Shown: positions 35,680-43,840, counted from the first letter of the stretch. The stretch: 64,000 nucleotides of DNA from Oceanobacillus jeddahensis (GCF_000750635.1 NZ_CCDM010000001.1:372001-436000), one strand, 5' to 3'. Notes: generated by a model from the letters alone, not told the origin. Translations and numbers: made by a program.

Positions 35680-36539
35680 TGTGACATCCTGCTTTCTGCT
35701 GTTGTTTTAGGGCTGTGATTTTTATTTCTTCGTCTGAATTTAGGTTCTAACCAGCCATACATTTTATTGACAAGCGGTAACGAAATGAATAGTGTAAAGT
35801 AAATTCCAGTAATTGCTGATAACATATCACTCATCCCGGCCAGCATTACGATTTGATCTGCATAGGCTGGATAAATGGTTGCCAGCGTACTGGAGGCGGC
35901 TGCCATCATCACACCACTGCCGACGCCGCTCGCCATTGCCAGTGCTAATGGATGAAAGAAATCAAATGAGGCAACAATGCTTGCTAACAAACCAAGATAC
36001 GTTGTTCCAATCAGAAACCCGATAATATAAATAGAAAGGGAACCGCGAGCTTCAGGAGAGTTTGCACCGTATTTGCTGCAAATCAAACCATAATCTTTAT
36101 CGCGGTTGGTAGAGCTTGTTGCGCCGATGGATTCTCTTTTAAGACCAAGAAACAACGCAATAGGCAGAGCAAATAACATCGTTCCAATGGTTCCAAATTC
36201 CTGAAAAACAAGTGCCGGACCGACATTCACAAGTTCTGGAAGATTAGACCCTGCCATGACACCGATTTTTGCCATAAATGGGGAGATGGCAACAAGAACG
36301 AGCTGCGATGCTTTTTTTGATTCTTTCTTTTTAAGGAATTTGAGTACATCTTTTCCAAATATGATACTGATAACAATGGCGAATAACATTGGGTAAAGCA
36401 CGATTAATGCAGAACCGACATTAAATTGAATTGTCCCGATAAGTTCGGCGATAAGGACAATACCAAATGCAATTGCATAGAGCCGGTAGTTTTCCTTGAG
36501 ATGTCCAATAATAGTGGTTTTTTGAGGTGCTTTTTCCAT
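35676..36539 (-). CDS. Membrane protein resembling the DUF3100 family, candidate purine permease
   Basis: A 287-residue protein with about eight hydrophobic segments and a charged loop around residues 145-165 (GLICSKYGANSPEARGSL), which I associate with DUF3100; this match is from memory and not certain. Further features are an early GSALIVLYP segment and AMASGVGSGVMMAAASSTLA. It is the first gene after a purine-riboswitch leader, and is coupled to the 149-residue membrane protein and then the deaminase. Start ATG 36539 has AAGGAGGAAAAACACACT before it. Transport of a guanine-like compound is inference from regulation. Confidence 0.7.
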   Translation of the reverse strand: MEKAPQKTTIIGHLKENYRLYAIAFGIVLIAELIGTIQFNVGSALIVLYPMLFAIVISIIFGKDVLKFLKKKESKKASQLVLVAISPFMAKIGVMAGSNLPELVNVGPALVFQEFGTIGTMLFALPIALFLGLKRESIGATSSTNRDKDYGLICSKYGANSPEARGSLSIYIIGFLIGTTYLGLLASIVASFDFFHPLALAMASGVGSGVMMAAASSTLATIYPAYADQIVMLAGMSDMLSAITGIYFTLFISLPLVNKMYGWLEPKFRRRNKNHSPKTTAESRMSQ

Positions 36540-36589
36540 AGTGTGTTTTTCCTCCTTAGATATAATGCCAAATCAATGCCGTTGCAAAT

Positions 36590-36624
36590 AAAAAAACGCT
36601 AGTAAGTTTTTTCTACTGGCGTTT
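36590..36624 (-). terminator. Leader terminator between the purine riboswitch and the operon
   Basis: On the minus strand AACGCCAGTA, a 9-base loop and TACTAGCGTT form a 10-bp stem followed by TTTTTAT. Outer arms TGCCAAA (36628-36634 complement) and TTTGGCA (36567-36573 complement) could enclose it. It sits inside the untranslated leader, 50 bases ahead of the first gene, so it can only act as a conditional or partial terminator. Confidence 0.7.
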
Positions 36625-36807
36625 CAGTTTGGCATATGAAAAACACAAAAAAGACCAACGTAAACAGGTTATTAGGCGCACTTCAGCAGTTTTCCTTAGA
36701 AAGGAGCACACCATGAGCTGAAAATAAATGAAAAACATACATTGTTTTAACAGCAATAGGATACCTGTAAGATGAAAAAGGGAAATCTTATCCGATTGAT
36801 CGTTTGT

Positions 36808-36884
36808 GATTTTCTATAGTCAAACCATTTACGGTAGTTTGGTAGAAACTTTTGGACCATATTTCCAACTTTATATAGATAATC
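36808..36884 (-). promoter_or_regulatory. Purine riboswitch aptamer, guanine class
   Basis: Read on the minus strand, the 77 bases contain the conserved purine aptamer: a P1 helix (GATTATCTATA with TATAGAAAATC, one mismatch), J1/2 TAA, P2 closed by TTGGA/TCCAA with loop AATATGG, the core GTTTCTACC, P3 CAAACTA/TGGTTTG with loop CCGTAAA, and the J3/1 segment GACTATAG. The base that reads the ligand by Watson-Crick pairing is C (in TTTGAC), as in guanine/hypoxanthine sensors; adenine sensors have U. The terminator at 36590 is about 180 bases downstream, an unusually long expression platform. Confidence 0.92.
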
Positions 36885-37230
36885 AAAATACGAATATTAA
36901 ATTGTTTTATTTGTTTAACGTTCGTGTATTAGTAACTTACAATAATTTAAGAAGAATGTCAAAGGTTTTTTAATGGGAATTATATAAAATTCCTTACACT
37001 TTACGAAAAAATATATAATAAGGTTAGCCATAGATAGTGAAGAAAAAATAAAAGATATTAAATAAGAGGAATTGGGAAAGCTTTGTGGTAGTATTTGAAT
37101 ATATTTCTTTTATTCTCAACTATCGCACCTAAGAATAAGCAAATATTTCTTGCTGTTTCAGGATTATCAAGTTCTTTTTTATTGTGCTTGCTTTTTAGTT
37201 AAATCAGCTTTTTTTGAATGAATAATAGTG

Positions 37231-37385
37231 TATAGCTTCCGCTCCGTCCAACCACTCCGCTTTCCGACGTACAGGACGTGCAAGTGCAGGCGTTGTGACA
37301 GGGCGAGTAATCGCAGTCCCAGGAGTCACGGGTTTAGCCTGCAAACCACTTAGGAGGAGTCTGCGGGGTTGGACTCCGCTTAATT
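37231..37385. repeat. GC-rich palindromic intergenic repeat, element 1
   Basis: About 150 bases much richer in GC than the surroundings, framed by inverted arms containing GTCCAACC (37246-37253) and GGTTGGAC (37367-37374) with CTCCGC and CCGCTT-type flanks. It does not code for a protein. It resembles the extragenic palindromes seen in many copies in Bacillaceae genomes, but copy number cannot be judged from this window. Confidence 0.6.
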
Positions 37386-37651
37386 AGGATTCTACAGCGA
37401 ATGAATGAAATAACATCCTGTTGGAGTGGACGAAATAGTATCTCTATCGCTTGATGACACGATCATTCCGTTATTTCAAATGGATGGTTTAGCAGTTCGA
37501 CTCAAAAAAGCATGGATAATTAACATGAGGAATAGCTTTCTTGCACAGAAAGAAATTATTGCTGAATATTTTTACCATGTACTAAGAAAAATCTCCTTTG
37601 CCTGATCTACTTTTATTTGTTCAGCTATTCCACATATAGAACACCTTACTA

Positions 37652-37785
37652 GCGGAGGCGGACCGTTTTGACTCCTGTGGGATCAGCACCATCTGAAGAT
37701 CCACTTTTGCCAAGCGATCTTCTTGGCAAAAGTTAGCTGAAGAGCGTGCCCCTAGGAAAGCAAAACGGTCCGCCGCAGCGGTGAT
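37652..37785. repeat. GC-rich palindromic intergenic repeat, element 2
   Basis: Outer arms GCGGACCGTTTTG (37658-37670) and CAAAACGGTCCGC (37761-37773) are perfect 13-bp inverted repeats. Nested inside is a second perfect hairpin, ACTTTTGCCAAG with CTTGGCAAAAGT around a 7-base loop (37703-37733). This mosaic of GC-rich stems is typical of interspersed Bacillaceae palindromes. It shares the framed layout of element 1 but not its sequence. Confidence 0.7.
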
Positions 37786-37899
37786 TTTACACCTCACCTT
37801 CTATTCTTTCTTTGTCAAGGAAGTTAACAAAAGAACAATCACTCCTGTTTCTATGGAAAGGAAGTTTCTTTTTAAGGTGCGAAAGTTGAGTTTTATTCA

Positions 37900-37915
37900 T
37901 TATCATCGATGATAA
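37900..37915. promoter_or_regulatory. 16-bp palindrome upstream of the sigma factor operon
   Basis: TTATCATCGATGATAA is perfectly symmetric and could be an operator. Its distance to the sigma gene (over 200 bases) leaves the target unclear. Between it and the gene, a TATAAT at 38029-38034 is a likely -10 but has a poor -35 partner. Confidence 0.35.
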
Positions 37916-38123
37916 AATGCTTCCATTTATCTGTCGTTTTCGAAAGAACAAACAGGTGTGGACAGAAAACGAACGTTTAAACAGACGGGATAATTAATAT
38001 GGAGTGATAAGTCTTGCTTTTACTGCAGTATAATTAATGTAGAAGTAAAAAAAATCAAATGCCCATATCTTTTTGCAGTACGTAACCGTTTATATTATAG
38101 AGAAGCGTAAAGGAGTGAGTGAC

Positions 38124-38804
38124 ATGTGCGCTAGGCCTAGCACAAATCGAAATGAAGAAGATACGTTCTTTCACACGATGTATCGTCAACTTTCCCATTA
38201 CTGCTTTTTCCTGTCTCAGAACAAATGGGATGGCGAAGAATTAGTACAGGAAACGTTAAAGAAAGCGCTGATAAGCTATGGAAATCCGGATTCTTGGAAT
38301 GTTACTTTACTGAAAAAAATTGCTTATCATGCATGGATTGATAAAAATCGAAGAAAAACAGCTGAAACAGAGTATTTCGTGGAAGAGGAATCAGAACACA
38401 AAAATAATTATGAGGAAATAGAAGCATTGGTGACGAAGTTGCTTTCTTTCATGACGATGAAACAATGTATCGTGTTTCTGATGAAGGATGTATTCCGATA
38501 TCAGATCAATGAAATTGCAGATAACTGTGGGATGTCTGATACAGCAGTGAAAGCAATGTTAAACAGGGCAAGAAAACATATACAAAACATGAAAGAAGAG
38601 GAAGCTTTGGTTCAAGATGATGAAATTCCTTATGAAAACAATGCGGAAAGTGTTGTTTCAGTTGTTGTCCAGGTAGTTAAAGCGAATGATCCAGCTAAAT
38701 TGATTCAGCTGATTCCAGAAATCTTTATGACGAATCATCTGGAACTGAGATTGATTCATTCAACACATCGTCCTTCTTCTTACGCTCTCTCGCTGGCAGC
38801 ATAA
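38124..38804 (+). CDS. RNA polymerase ECF-like sigma factor with C-terminal extension
   Basis: A 226-residue sigma-70 family protein. Region 2 is residues about 10-75 (MYRQLSHYCFFLSQNKWDGEELVQETLKKAL, then WIDKNRR), region 4 about 95-150 (MKQCIVFLMKDVFRYQINEIADNCGMSDTAVKAMLNRARKHIQ). About 70 further residues have no clear domain; ECF factors with a C-terminal module often sense signals without an anti-sigma, and none is encoded next to it. ATG 38124 follows AAAGGAG; the frame opens at 38073 without a site. ClpP follows after 36 bases, probably co-transcribed. Confidence 0.85.
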   Translation: MCARPSTNRNEEDTFFHTMYRQLSHYCFFLSQNKWDGEELVQETLKKALISYGNPDSWNVTLLKKIAYHAWIDKNRRKTAETEYFVEEESEHKNNYEEIEALVTKLLSFMTMKQCIVFLMKDVFRYQINEIADNCGMSDTAVKAMLNRARKHIQNMKEEEALVQDDEIPYENNAESVVSVVVQVVKANDPAKLIQLIPEIFMTNHLELRLIHSTHRPSSYALSLAA

Positions 38805-38840
38805 GCTGTCAGAATCATGCGAGTTACAAGGAGGATTTAG

Positions 38841-39413
38841 ATGAATACGGTTCCTTATGTCATTGAACAGTCCGGTCGCGGAGAAAGGTCTTATGATATT
38901 TTTTCGCGGTTATTAAAAGATCGAATTATTATGGTCAGTGATGAAGTCAATGACCAGATGGCGAATAGTATTGTTGCACAGCTGTTATTTTTAGCTGCAG
39001 AGGATGCTGAAAAGGATATTTCTGTTTATATTAACAGTCCCGGGGGCTCCACTTCGGCGGGTTTTGCCATTTTTGATACAATGCAATTTATTAAACCTGA
39101 TGTTCGTACCATATGCACGGGCTTGGCAGCTTCGATGGGAGCGTTGCTATTACTGTCTGGGGCAGAAGGGAAACGCTTTGCTCTTCCAAACAGCGAAATT
39201 ATGCTTCATCAGCCTTTGGGAGGGGCGCGTGGTCAAGCAACAGAAATCGATATTTCAGCAAAACGAATTATTAAGCTTCGGGAAAAAATAAACCATATTA
39301 TTGCAGAACATTCCGGACAGCCTATGGAGAAGGTAGCGGCTGATACAGAAAGAGATTATTTTTTAAGTGCAGAAGAAGCGAAAGAATATGGTTTAATTGA
39401 TAAAATTATTTAA
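38841..39413 (+). CDS. clpP: ATP-dependent Clp protease proteolytic subunit
   Basis: A 190-residue ClpP. The catalytic triad is intact: Ser98 (GLAASMGA), His123 (MLHQPLGG) and Asp172 (ERDYFL). It forms the tetradecameric peptidase chamber that works with ClpX or ClpC ATPases. Genomes of this group have a housekeeping clpP elsewhere, so this copy next to an ECF-like sigma factor may be a second, condition-specific peptidase; the window cannot confirm that. ATG 38841 follows ACAAGGAGGATTTAG. Confidence 0.92.
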   Translation: MNTVPYVIEQSGRGERSYDIFSRLLKDRIIMVSDEVNDQMANSIVAQLLFLAAEDAEKDISVYINSPGGSTSAGFAIFDTMQFIKPDVRTICTGLAASMGALLLLSGAEGKRFALPNSEIMLHQPLGGARGQATEIDISAKRIIKLREKINHIIAEHSGQPMEKVAADTERDYFLSAEEAKEYGLIDKII

Positions 39414-39423
39414 TTTGAGAGCG

Positions 39424-39479
39424 GGCTGTCATAAGAGATTATGGCAGCCTGATATTGCTTTACTAGCGTGAAGCAATAT
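39424..39479 (+). terminator. Two consecutive hairpins after clpP
   Basis: GGCTG-t-CATAA, loop GAGA, TTATG-g-CAGCC (39424-39449) is followed by ATATTGCTT / AAGCAATAT (39452-39479, perfect 9 bp). Neither is followed by a good U-run, so termination may be partial. Confidence 0.45.
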
Positions 39480-39492
39480 GTTAGACATGGTG

Positions 39493-39521
39493 TTGCGAAC
39501 CAGACGGTGCTGTGCTAGGAT
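39493..39521 (+). promoter_or_regulatory. Predicted SigA promoter of the macrolide phosphotransferase leader
   Basis: TTGCGA at 39493, a 17-base spacer and TAGGAT at 39516. Transcription would start near 39528, a few bases before a very strong ribosome-binding site, leaving a leader of about 230 bases. Confidence 0.65.
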
Positions 39522-39550
39522 GAATGTAATTATAAGGAGGAGGGATTCTT

Positions 39551-39577
39551 TTGATCGATAACCAATCTTTGCGTTAA
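39551..39577 (+). CDS. Leader peptide 1 (MIDNQSLR)
   Basis: An eight-codon frame starting with TTG, 6 bases after the exceptionally strong AAGGAGGAGGG (39534-39544). No other start codon is served by that site. Codons 3 to 8 lie within the 5' arm of the downstream terminator hairpin, so a ribosome here would open it. Its stop overlaps the ATG of a second short frame (TAATG). Confidence 0.55.
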   Translation: MIDNQSLR

Positions 39578-39632
39578 TGCAGACGTTTCAGACACGATAT
39601 GTGCCCAGATGAAGGATTGGTCTATCTTTTTT
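39557..39632 (+). terminator. Attenuator 1 in the macrolide phosphotransferase leader
   Basis: GATA-ACCAATCTTT (39557-39570) pairs with AAGGATTGGT-c-TATC (39612-39626), followed directly by TTTTTT. The 41-base loop encodes most of a second leader peptide. The position in a leader, overlapping translated codons, indicates regulated rather than constitutive termination. Confidence 0.75.
39577..39612 (+). CDS. Leader peptide 2 (MQTFQTRYVPR)
   Basis: An eleven-codon frame whose ATG overlaps the stop of leader 1 (TAATG), so it could be read by re-initiation; it has no ribosome-binding site of its own. From memory the ErmB leader peptide begins MLVFQMRNVDK; both share M1, F4-Q5, R7, V9 and a basic residue at 11, the zone where erythromycin stalls ribosomes on the ErmB leader. 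A ribosome held at codons 9-11 would cover the 3' arm of attenuator 1. Confidence 0.5.
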   Translation: MQTFQTRYVPR

Positions 39633-39650
39633 AAATCCCTATACGGTAAC

Positions 39651-39692
39651 AAGCAGGAGTAGGGAGCGAAGTCTATTTGTCCCTGCTTTTTT
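39651..39692 (+). terminator. Attenuator 2 in the macrolide phosphotransferase leader
   Basis: AAGCAGG pairs with CCTGCTT (or GTAGGGA with TCCCTGC as an alternative fold), followed by TTTTTT. It is the second terminator between promoter and gene; tandem attenuators are known in inducible macrolide resistance leaders such as ermK. Confidence 0.65.
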
Positions 39693-39760
39693 AGCTTTAA
39701 GAGTATCCTTTGCTGGCTGCACGTATAAAAGCAGAATAAATAAAGAAGGATGTGGCAGAT

Positions 39761-40657
39761 TTGGATAAACAAACTGTGTCAGGATTAGCTTCCAAATATG
39801 GATTAGATTTGAAAGAAAACTCTATCCGTTTTAATGAATCCGGATTGGATTTTCTCGTTGCTTATGCGGAGGATACAAATGGGATGGAATGGGTATTAAG
39901 AATACCGAGACGTGACGATGTGATGGAAAGGACAGTGGACGAACAGAAAGTGTTGGAGGTTGTCCATCAGCATGTGTCTTTTCAAGTTCCTCTCTGGTCG
40001 ATTTATGAAAATGATTTAATTGCATACAAAAAGCTGAAGGGCGTTCCTGCCGGTACCATTGATCCATCGATTCAAAATTATGTCTGGGAAATGGATATTG
40101 AAAACATCCCCGAACAATTTCACCAGAGCCAAGGCAAGGTGTTAGCATCTTTGCATAATGTACCGAAAAAAGAAGCAGAAAAAGCGGGTATCCCTTCGCA
40201 TTCAGCAAAAGAAGCACGAGCATTAATGAAAGAACGGATGGAGAAGGTAAAGGAACGTTTTGGCGTTTCGGATGAGCTTTGGAATCGTTGGCAGAACTGG
40301 TTGAATAATGAAGAGCTGTGGCCCAAAGAAACTGGTATGATGCATGGTGATCTGCATGCCGGTCATATGATGATTGATGGCGAGACAAGGGTGACTGGTT
40401 TAATCGATTGGACAGAAGCGAAAGTAACGGATGTTTCGAATGATTTTGTTTTCCAATATAAAGCTTTTGGTGAAGAAGCGCTTGAAAAACTCCTTCATTA
40501 TTATAAAGAAGCTGGAGGGATTTTCTGGCCTAAAATGAAGGAGCATATTATAGAGTTGGATGCTGCTTATGCTGTAGCAATTGCCGAGTTTGCGATGATT
40601 TCTGGCATGGAGGAATATGAGCAAATGGCTAGGGGTGCATTGGGAGTTGGGGAATAA
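39761..40657 (+). CDS. mph: Macrolide 2'-phosphotransferase-like kinase
   Basis: A 298-residue aminoglycoside/macrolide phosphotransferase-fold protein. The catalytic loop is [14 protein letters not shown] and the metal-binding segment [12 protein letters not shown], the pattern of Mph enzymes, which inactivate macrolides by phosphorylating the desosamine 2'-hydroxyl in the cytosol. The N-lobe has [17 protein letters not shown] 39761 is preferred since GAAGGA lies 10 bases upstream; GTG 39752 is only 1 base from it. The leader with short peptides and two terminators supports drug-inducible expression. Intrinsic chromosomal Mph proteins are known in Bacillus; activity here is inferred. Confidence 0.82.
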   Translation: MDKQTVSGLASKYGLDLKENSIRFNESGLDFLVAYAEDTNGMEWVLRIPRRDDVMERTVDEQKVLEVVHQHVSFQVPLWSIYENDLIAYKKLKGVPAGTIDPSIQNYVWEMDIENIPEQFHQSQGKVLASLHNVPKKEAEKAGIPSHSAKEARALMKERMEKVKERFGVSDELWNRWQNWLNNEELWPKETGMMHGDLHAGHMMIDGETRVTGLIDWTEAKVTDVSNDFVFQYKAFGEEALEKLLHYYKEAGGIFWPKMKEHIIELDAAYAVAIAEFAMISGMEEYEQMARGALGVGE

Positions 40658-40696
40658 TTACGAGAATAGATTTATAGTAAATGATTGGAATAAGAG

Positions 40697-40728
40697 TAGC
40701 CACCCTTAAGCGATAGGGGTGGCTATTT
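40697..40728 (+). terminator. Terminator of the macrolide phosphotransferase gene
   Basis: TAGCCACCCTT and AGGGGTGGCTA form an 11-bp stem (one G-U) with a 7-base loop, followed by TTT. Confidence 0.75.
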
Positions 40729-40832
40729 AAATGGGGAATATTTCATTACTTAGGTGTATTTTATTATATATCTAACTGCAATGTTTCTGTAGTTTTTGCA
40801 ATAAATTGAATTTTAGGGCAGGATAAAATGAA

Positions 40833-42020
40833 TTACTCATCTTTCATGCGCTCTTTTAATTCTTCTTTTGCCTTTTCAACAATTTCAGGGTTTTGAAAGA
40901 ATTCCATAGAAGTTCTGGCCATTGCTTTACTGCTTACTTGTATACAACGTTTTCCTGCTGGTGAATTCGCTAAATCTCTGAATTGTTCTGTATGATTGGA
41001 TATTTTATAATCTGGAAAAATCGTCACATAAGGGTTACAAATTGGGATGACCCTTGAGACATTTCCAAGGTCTTCGCCGCCGTAATCAAAAGGCATGCCT
41101 TCCATTACAGGTTCATCAATGTCTATAAGTTCTTTTCTACAAACTTCGGACAAGGTTTCATTTGGAACTCTGCCTAAATAACCAGGTTTAATGTTAAAAT
41201 TTACCTCACACCCTGTAGCAAGTGCTGCTCCCTCAGCGCAATGACGGACTTTTTCTGTATAATCTTCTAAATCTTTTGCTTTAAAGCAACTTAATGATAC
41301 TTTAATAGAAACAAAATCGGGAATTTGACCGGTACTTTTTCCGCCATTTTCAATGATACCAGATAAGCGGAGATCAGATTTACAATGTTGTCTCATTAAT
41401 CCAGTTGCAACAAAATATAGATTGGCAGCATTTAAAGCATTGATACCTTTAGCAGGGTGGGAAGAAGCATGAGCTGACTTACCTTTAAACTCAATTCTTA
41501 TAGAATTAGACGACATGCATTCTCCAGCTAGTCTGGTTGTATCACTAGTAGGGTGCATGAATACAATTGCATCAATTCCATCAAAGGCATTTTGCTCTAA
41601 CAATTTTATTTTACCTCCGCCAGATTCTTCGGCAGGTGTACCCATAACGATAAATGTACCAGCAATTTCATTGTCTTCCATGAATTTTTTAGTTTCTAAA
41701 GCGGTACCTAAAGCAGAAGTACAAATTAAATTATGCCCACATGCATGTCCAATCTCTGGTAAGGCATCATATTCCGAAACAACAGCTAAGGTTAAATTGC
41801 CAGGTTTACATTGAAAAGTTGCTTTATATGCTGTTTCCAGACCACCCAGATTTCTTTCTACTTCAAAACCATTCTCCTCCAAAAATTCACATTGCACACG
41901 ACAAGCTTCTTTTTCCTCAAATGCAAGCTCTGGGCGAGCATGTATATATTGAGCCATATCCCAAAGCTCTTCTAATCTGGAATCTAAATAATCGTCATAC
42001 CTTGTTTTATTGATATCCAT
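40833..42020 (-). CDS. M20 family amidohydrolase/dipeptidase (AbgB/PM20D2-like)
   Basis: A 395-residue zinc peptidase. Conserved elements are HARPELAFEEKEA, the metal histidine in GHACGHNLICTSALG, the catalytic and metal glutamates in TPAEESGGGKIKLLE, and FMHPT; the lid domain is present (residues about 170-290). The CGHN form places it near p-aminobenzoyl-glutamate hydrolase and PM20D2 beta-alanyl dipeptidases. It follows the PTS genes on the same strand after 211 bases and could hydrolyse an amide-linked compound brought in by that PTS. Start ATG 42020 has GGAGTTTTTAC in front. Confidence 0.87.
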   Translation of the reverse strand: MDINKTRYDDYLDSRLEELWDMAQYIHARPELAFEEKEACRVQCEFLEENGFEVERNLGGLETAYKATFQCKPGNLTLAVVSEYDALPEIGHACGHNLICTSALGTALETKKFMEDNEIAGTFIVMGTPAEESGGGKIKLLEQNAFDGIDAIVFMHPTSDTTRLAGECMSSNSIRIEFKGKSAHASSHPAKGINALNAANLYFVATGLMRQHCKSDLRLSGIIENGGKSTGQIPDFVSIKVSLSCFKAKDLEDYTEKVRHCAEGAALATGCEVNFNIKPGYLGRVPNETLSEVCRKELIDIDEPVMEGMPFDYGGEDLGNVSRVIPICNPYVTIFPDYKISNHTEQFRDLANSPAGKRCIQVSSKAMARTSMEFFQNPEIVEKAKEELKERMKDE

Positions 42021-42231
42021 GTAAAAACTCCTTTAGATAATTATTTAGTATAGTTTAATTGGCAGTAGGATCCCTATTTTCAAGATCCACAAGATAATAG
42101 AAATTGAAAGTATGGACCTACTAATAATATAAGCTTGAGCTATACAACTAGCAGTAGCTCCAACGAGATAATTAATCTTAAACTCCGCTCTTTCTGTGGA
42201 AATAAGAACTTAAAGAGAATCAAGTTTCACT

Positions 42232-43089
42232 TTATGAACTTGATAATATTCCGAAGAACCCAGTAACCAATGAAATAAGAATCAGCATAATAATTAATTT
42301 ATTGTAATTCTGTCCTTTGTACTTAAAGTAGAAGTAAATGGAGAATACAGCGCATAATGGCAATATTCCTACTAGAATTTGATCTAATATCTCCTGAAGT
42401 ACAATGGGATCAGAGTCCATGATGGAAAATTGGATAGGGGTGGAAACATTTATATATGTTGATGATAATGCTCCCATCATAAATAGTCCCAGAATACTTG
42501 CGCTCGTAATAATATTGTTAATGAGACCTGTCTGCATCAGCTTCATTACAGATTCTTTACCTAGGTGGTAACCTGACTTCAGCATTCCAAATCCGATAAG
42601 AACAATAGCTAGTGGGAAAAGGAAAGGAATGACTGCTCCAACAAAAACGCCATTTAAAGCAAGTGAGCAAGCTAATGCTAGAATAATAGGCCTTAGTGTG
42701 CCCCAAATCAAAGTGTCTCCAATACCTGCAATTGGCCCCATCAATCCAGTCTTAAAACCTGTAACAACCTCTTCTGTAATTTCATTTCCTTTTGCTTTTT
42801 CTTCTTCCATGGATAGGGTAACACCGTGAATCATAGAACCAAAAGTTCCTTCCGAATTATAAAATTGAATATGTCTTTTTAAAGCTTCTCGATACCCCTC
42901 ATCATCTCCTTTGTACAATTTTCGAAGACTTCCAGATAAAGCAAAGCAAAATGATAAAGCTTGTAATCGTTCATAAGAATTACTTACTTCAACACACGAA
43001 TACCAGCGTGCAAAAGTTTTAAATAAATCTTTATTAGATAAAGCTCTTTTTTCGGCTTCCTCAATTGGGTCTGTAGGTTTTGAACTCAT
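42232..43089 (-). CDS. PTS system mannose-class EIID component
   Basis: A 285-residue EIID subunit. It begins with a cytosolic helical region and carries family sequences such as FARWYSCVEVSNSYERLQALSFCFAL, the MEEEKAKGNEI loop and GLMGPIAGIGDTLIWGTLRPI, with membrane segments in the C-terminal half. With EIIC it forms the membrane complex of mannose-class transporters, which take up hexoses, amino sugars or glycated compounds. The ATG is 1 base after the EIIC stop, with GGAG close by. Confidence 0.93.
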   Translation of the reverse strand: MSSKPTDPIEEAEKRALSNKDLFKTFARWYSCVEVSNSYERLQALSFCFALSGSLRKLYKGDDEGYREALKRHIQFYNSEGTFGSMIHGVTLSMEEEKAKGNEITEEVVTGFKTGLMGPIAGIGDTLIWGTLRPIILALACSLALNGVFVGAVIPFLFPLAIVLIGFGMLKSGYHLGKESVMKLMQTGLINNIITSASILGLFMMGALSSTYINVSTPIQFSIMDSDPIVLQEILDQILVGILPLCAVFSIYFYFKYKGQNYNKLIIMLILISLVTGFFGILSSS

Positions 43090-43090
43090 T

Positions 43091-43840
43091 CTAGCTCAAC
43101 TCCTTTTTTTTATTTATTGAGTTAAAGAGAACAATAGCTGCGACACAAGCGCCGAATACAGCTGCTGCCATTGTATTTATTTCCAAATAAGCTACCGCAA
43201 AAAAACCAATAAAAAAGTAAGGCATAAGTTCTCTTTTTCCAATAATCAGAAGGATAATGGCGAAACCAAGTGCTGGCAAAATACCGCCTGCTACACTAAA
43301 GCCATCAATAATTCCTTGTGGCATAGCATCCATGATAAAGGTGACAGTGTCTGCACCTAATAATGTAATGAAAAAAACCGGTGTAAAAGTTATAACAAAC
43401 AGCAAAATGGTTGGATAAGTAATCGCACAGTTGAAAATTCCTCTCTGATTTAAATTTTCCGCATGCTTTTCAGCTTTGGAAATCCAATAAGAGTTTGAAA
43501 TTCTTCTTAATTGGTCTAAAAATACACCTAGCACTCCAAATGGAACAGCGAGCCCGACTGCAAGCTCGGTGGATAAATCAGTTTGTAATGCAATTGGAAT
43601 CGCTATAATCCCTGCAAGTGACTGGTCAGCAGGCATATTCCCTCCTGTATTGATAATACCGATATAAATCAGCTGTATGGTAGCTCCGATAATTAATCCT
43701 TCTGTTAACTTTCCGTATACCAAGCCAAGAATTAAACCATAAAAAAGTGGGGATCCTGTTGCAGCGGATAGACCATATCCAATTCGACTAGTACCGAGAA
43801 AGTATAAAAAACCACATAATATAGAAATCAATAAATTCAT
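43091..43840 (-). CDS. PTS system mannose-class EIIC component
   Basis: A 249-residue integral membrane protein with the EIIC-sorbose/mannose hallmark GATIQLIYIGIINTGGNMPADQSLAGIIAIPIAL and a further LAVGLAVPFGVLG segment. It provides the substrate channel with EIID. It lies between EIIB (27 bases) and EIID (1 base). Specificity cannot be read from sequence. Confidence 0.93.
   Translation of the reverse strand: MNLLISILCGFLYFLGTSRIGYGLSAATGSPLFYGLILGLVYGKLTEGLIIGATIQLIYIGIINTGGNMPADQSLAGIIAIPIALQTDLSTELAVGLAVPFGVLGVFLDQLRRISNSYWISKAEKHAENLNQRGIFNCAITYPTILLFVITFTPVFFITLLGADTVTFIMDAMPQGIIDGFSVAGGILPALGFAIILLIIGKRELMPYFFIGFFAVAYLEINTMAAAVFGACVAAIVLFNSINKKKELS

Noticed and set aside
36808..36884. 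Adenine riboswitch
   Set aside because: The base that pairs with the ligand is C in the minus-strand J3/1 segment, whereas adenine sensors have U.
38079..38092. A cre-like GTAACCGTTTATA sequence before the sigma factor gene
   Set aside because: It matches the CcpA consensus less well than the others and lies between the likely -10 and the gene with no supporting context.
39831..40388. A 185-residue frame opposite the macrolide phosphotransferase gene
   Set aside because: It is antisense to a gene with clear kinase motifs, has no domain and no ribosome-binding site.
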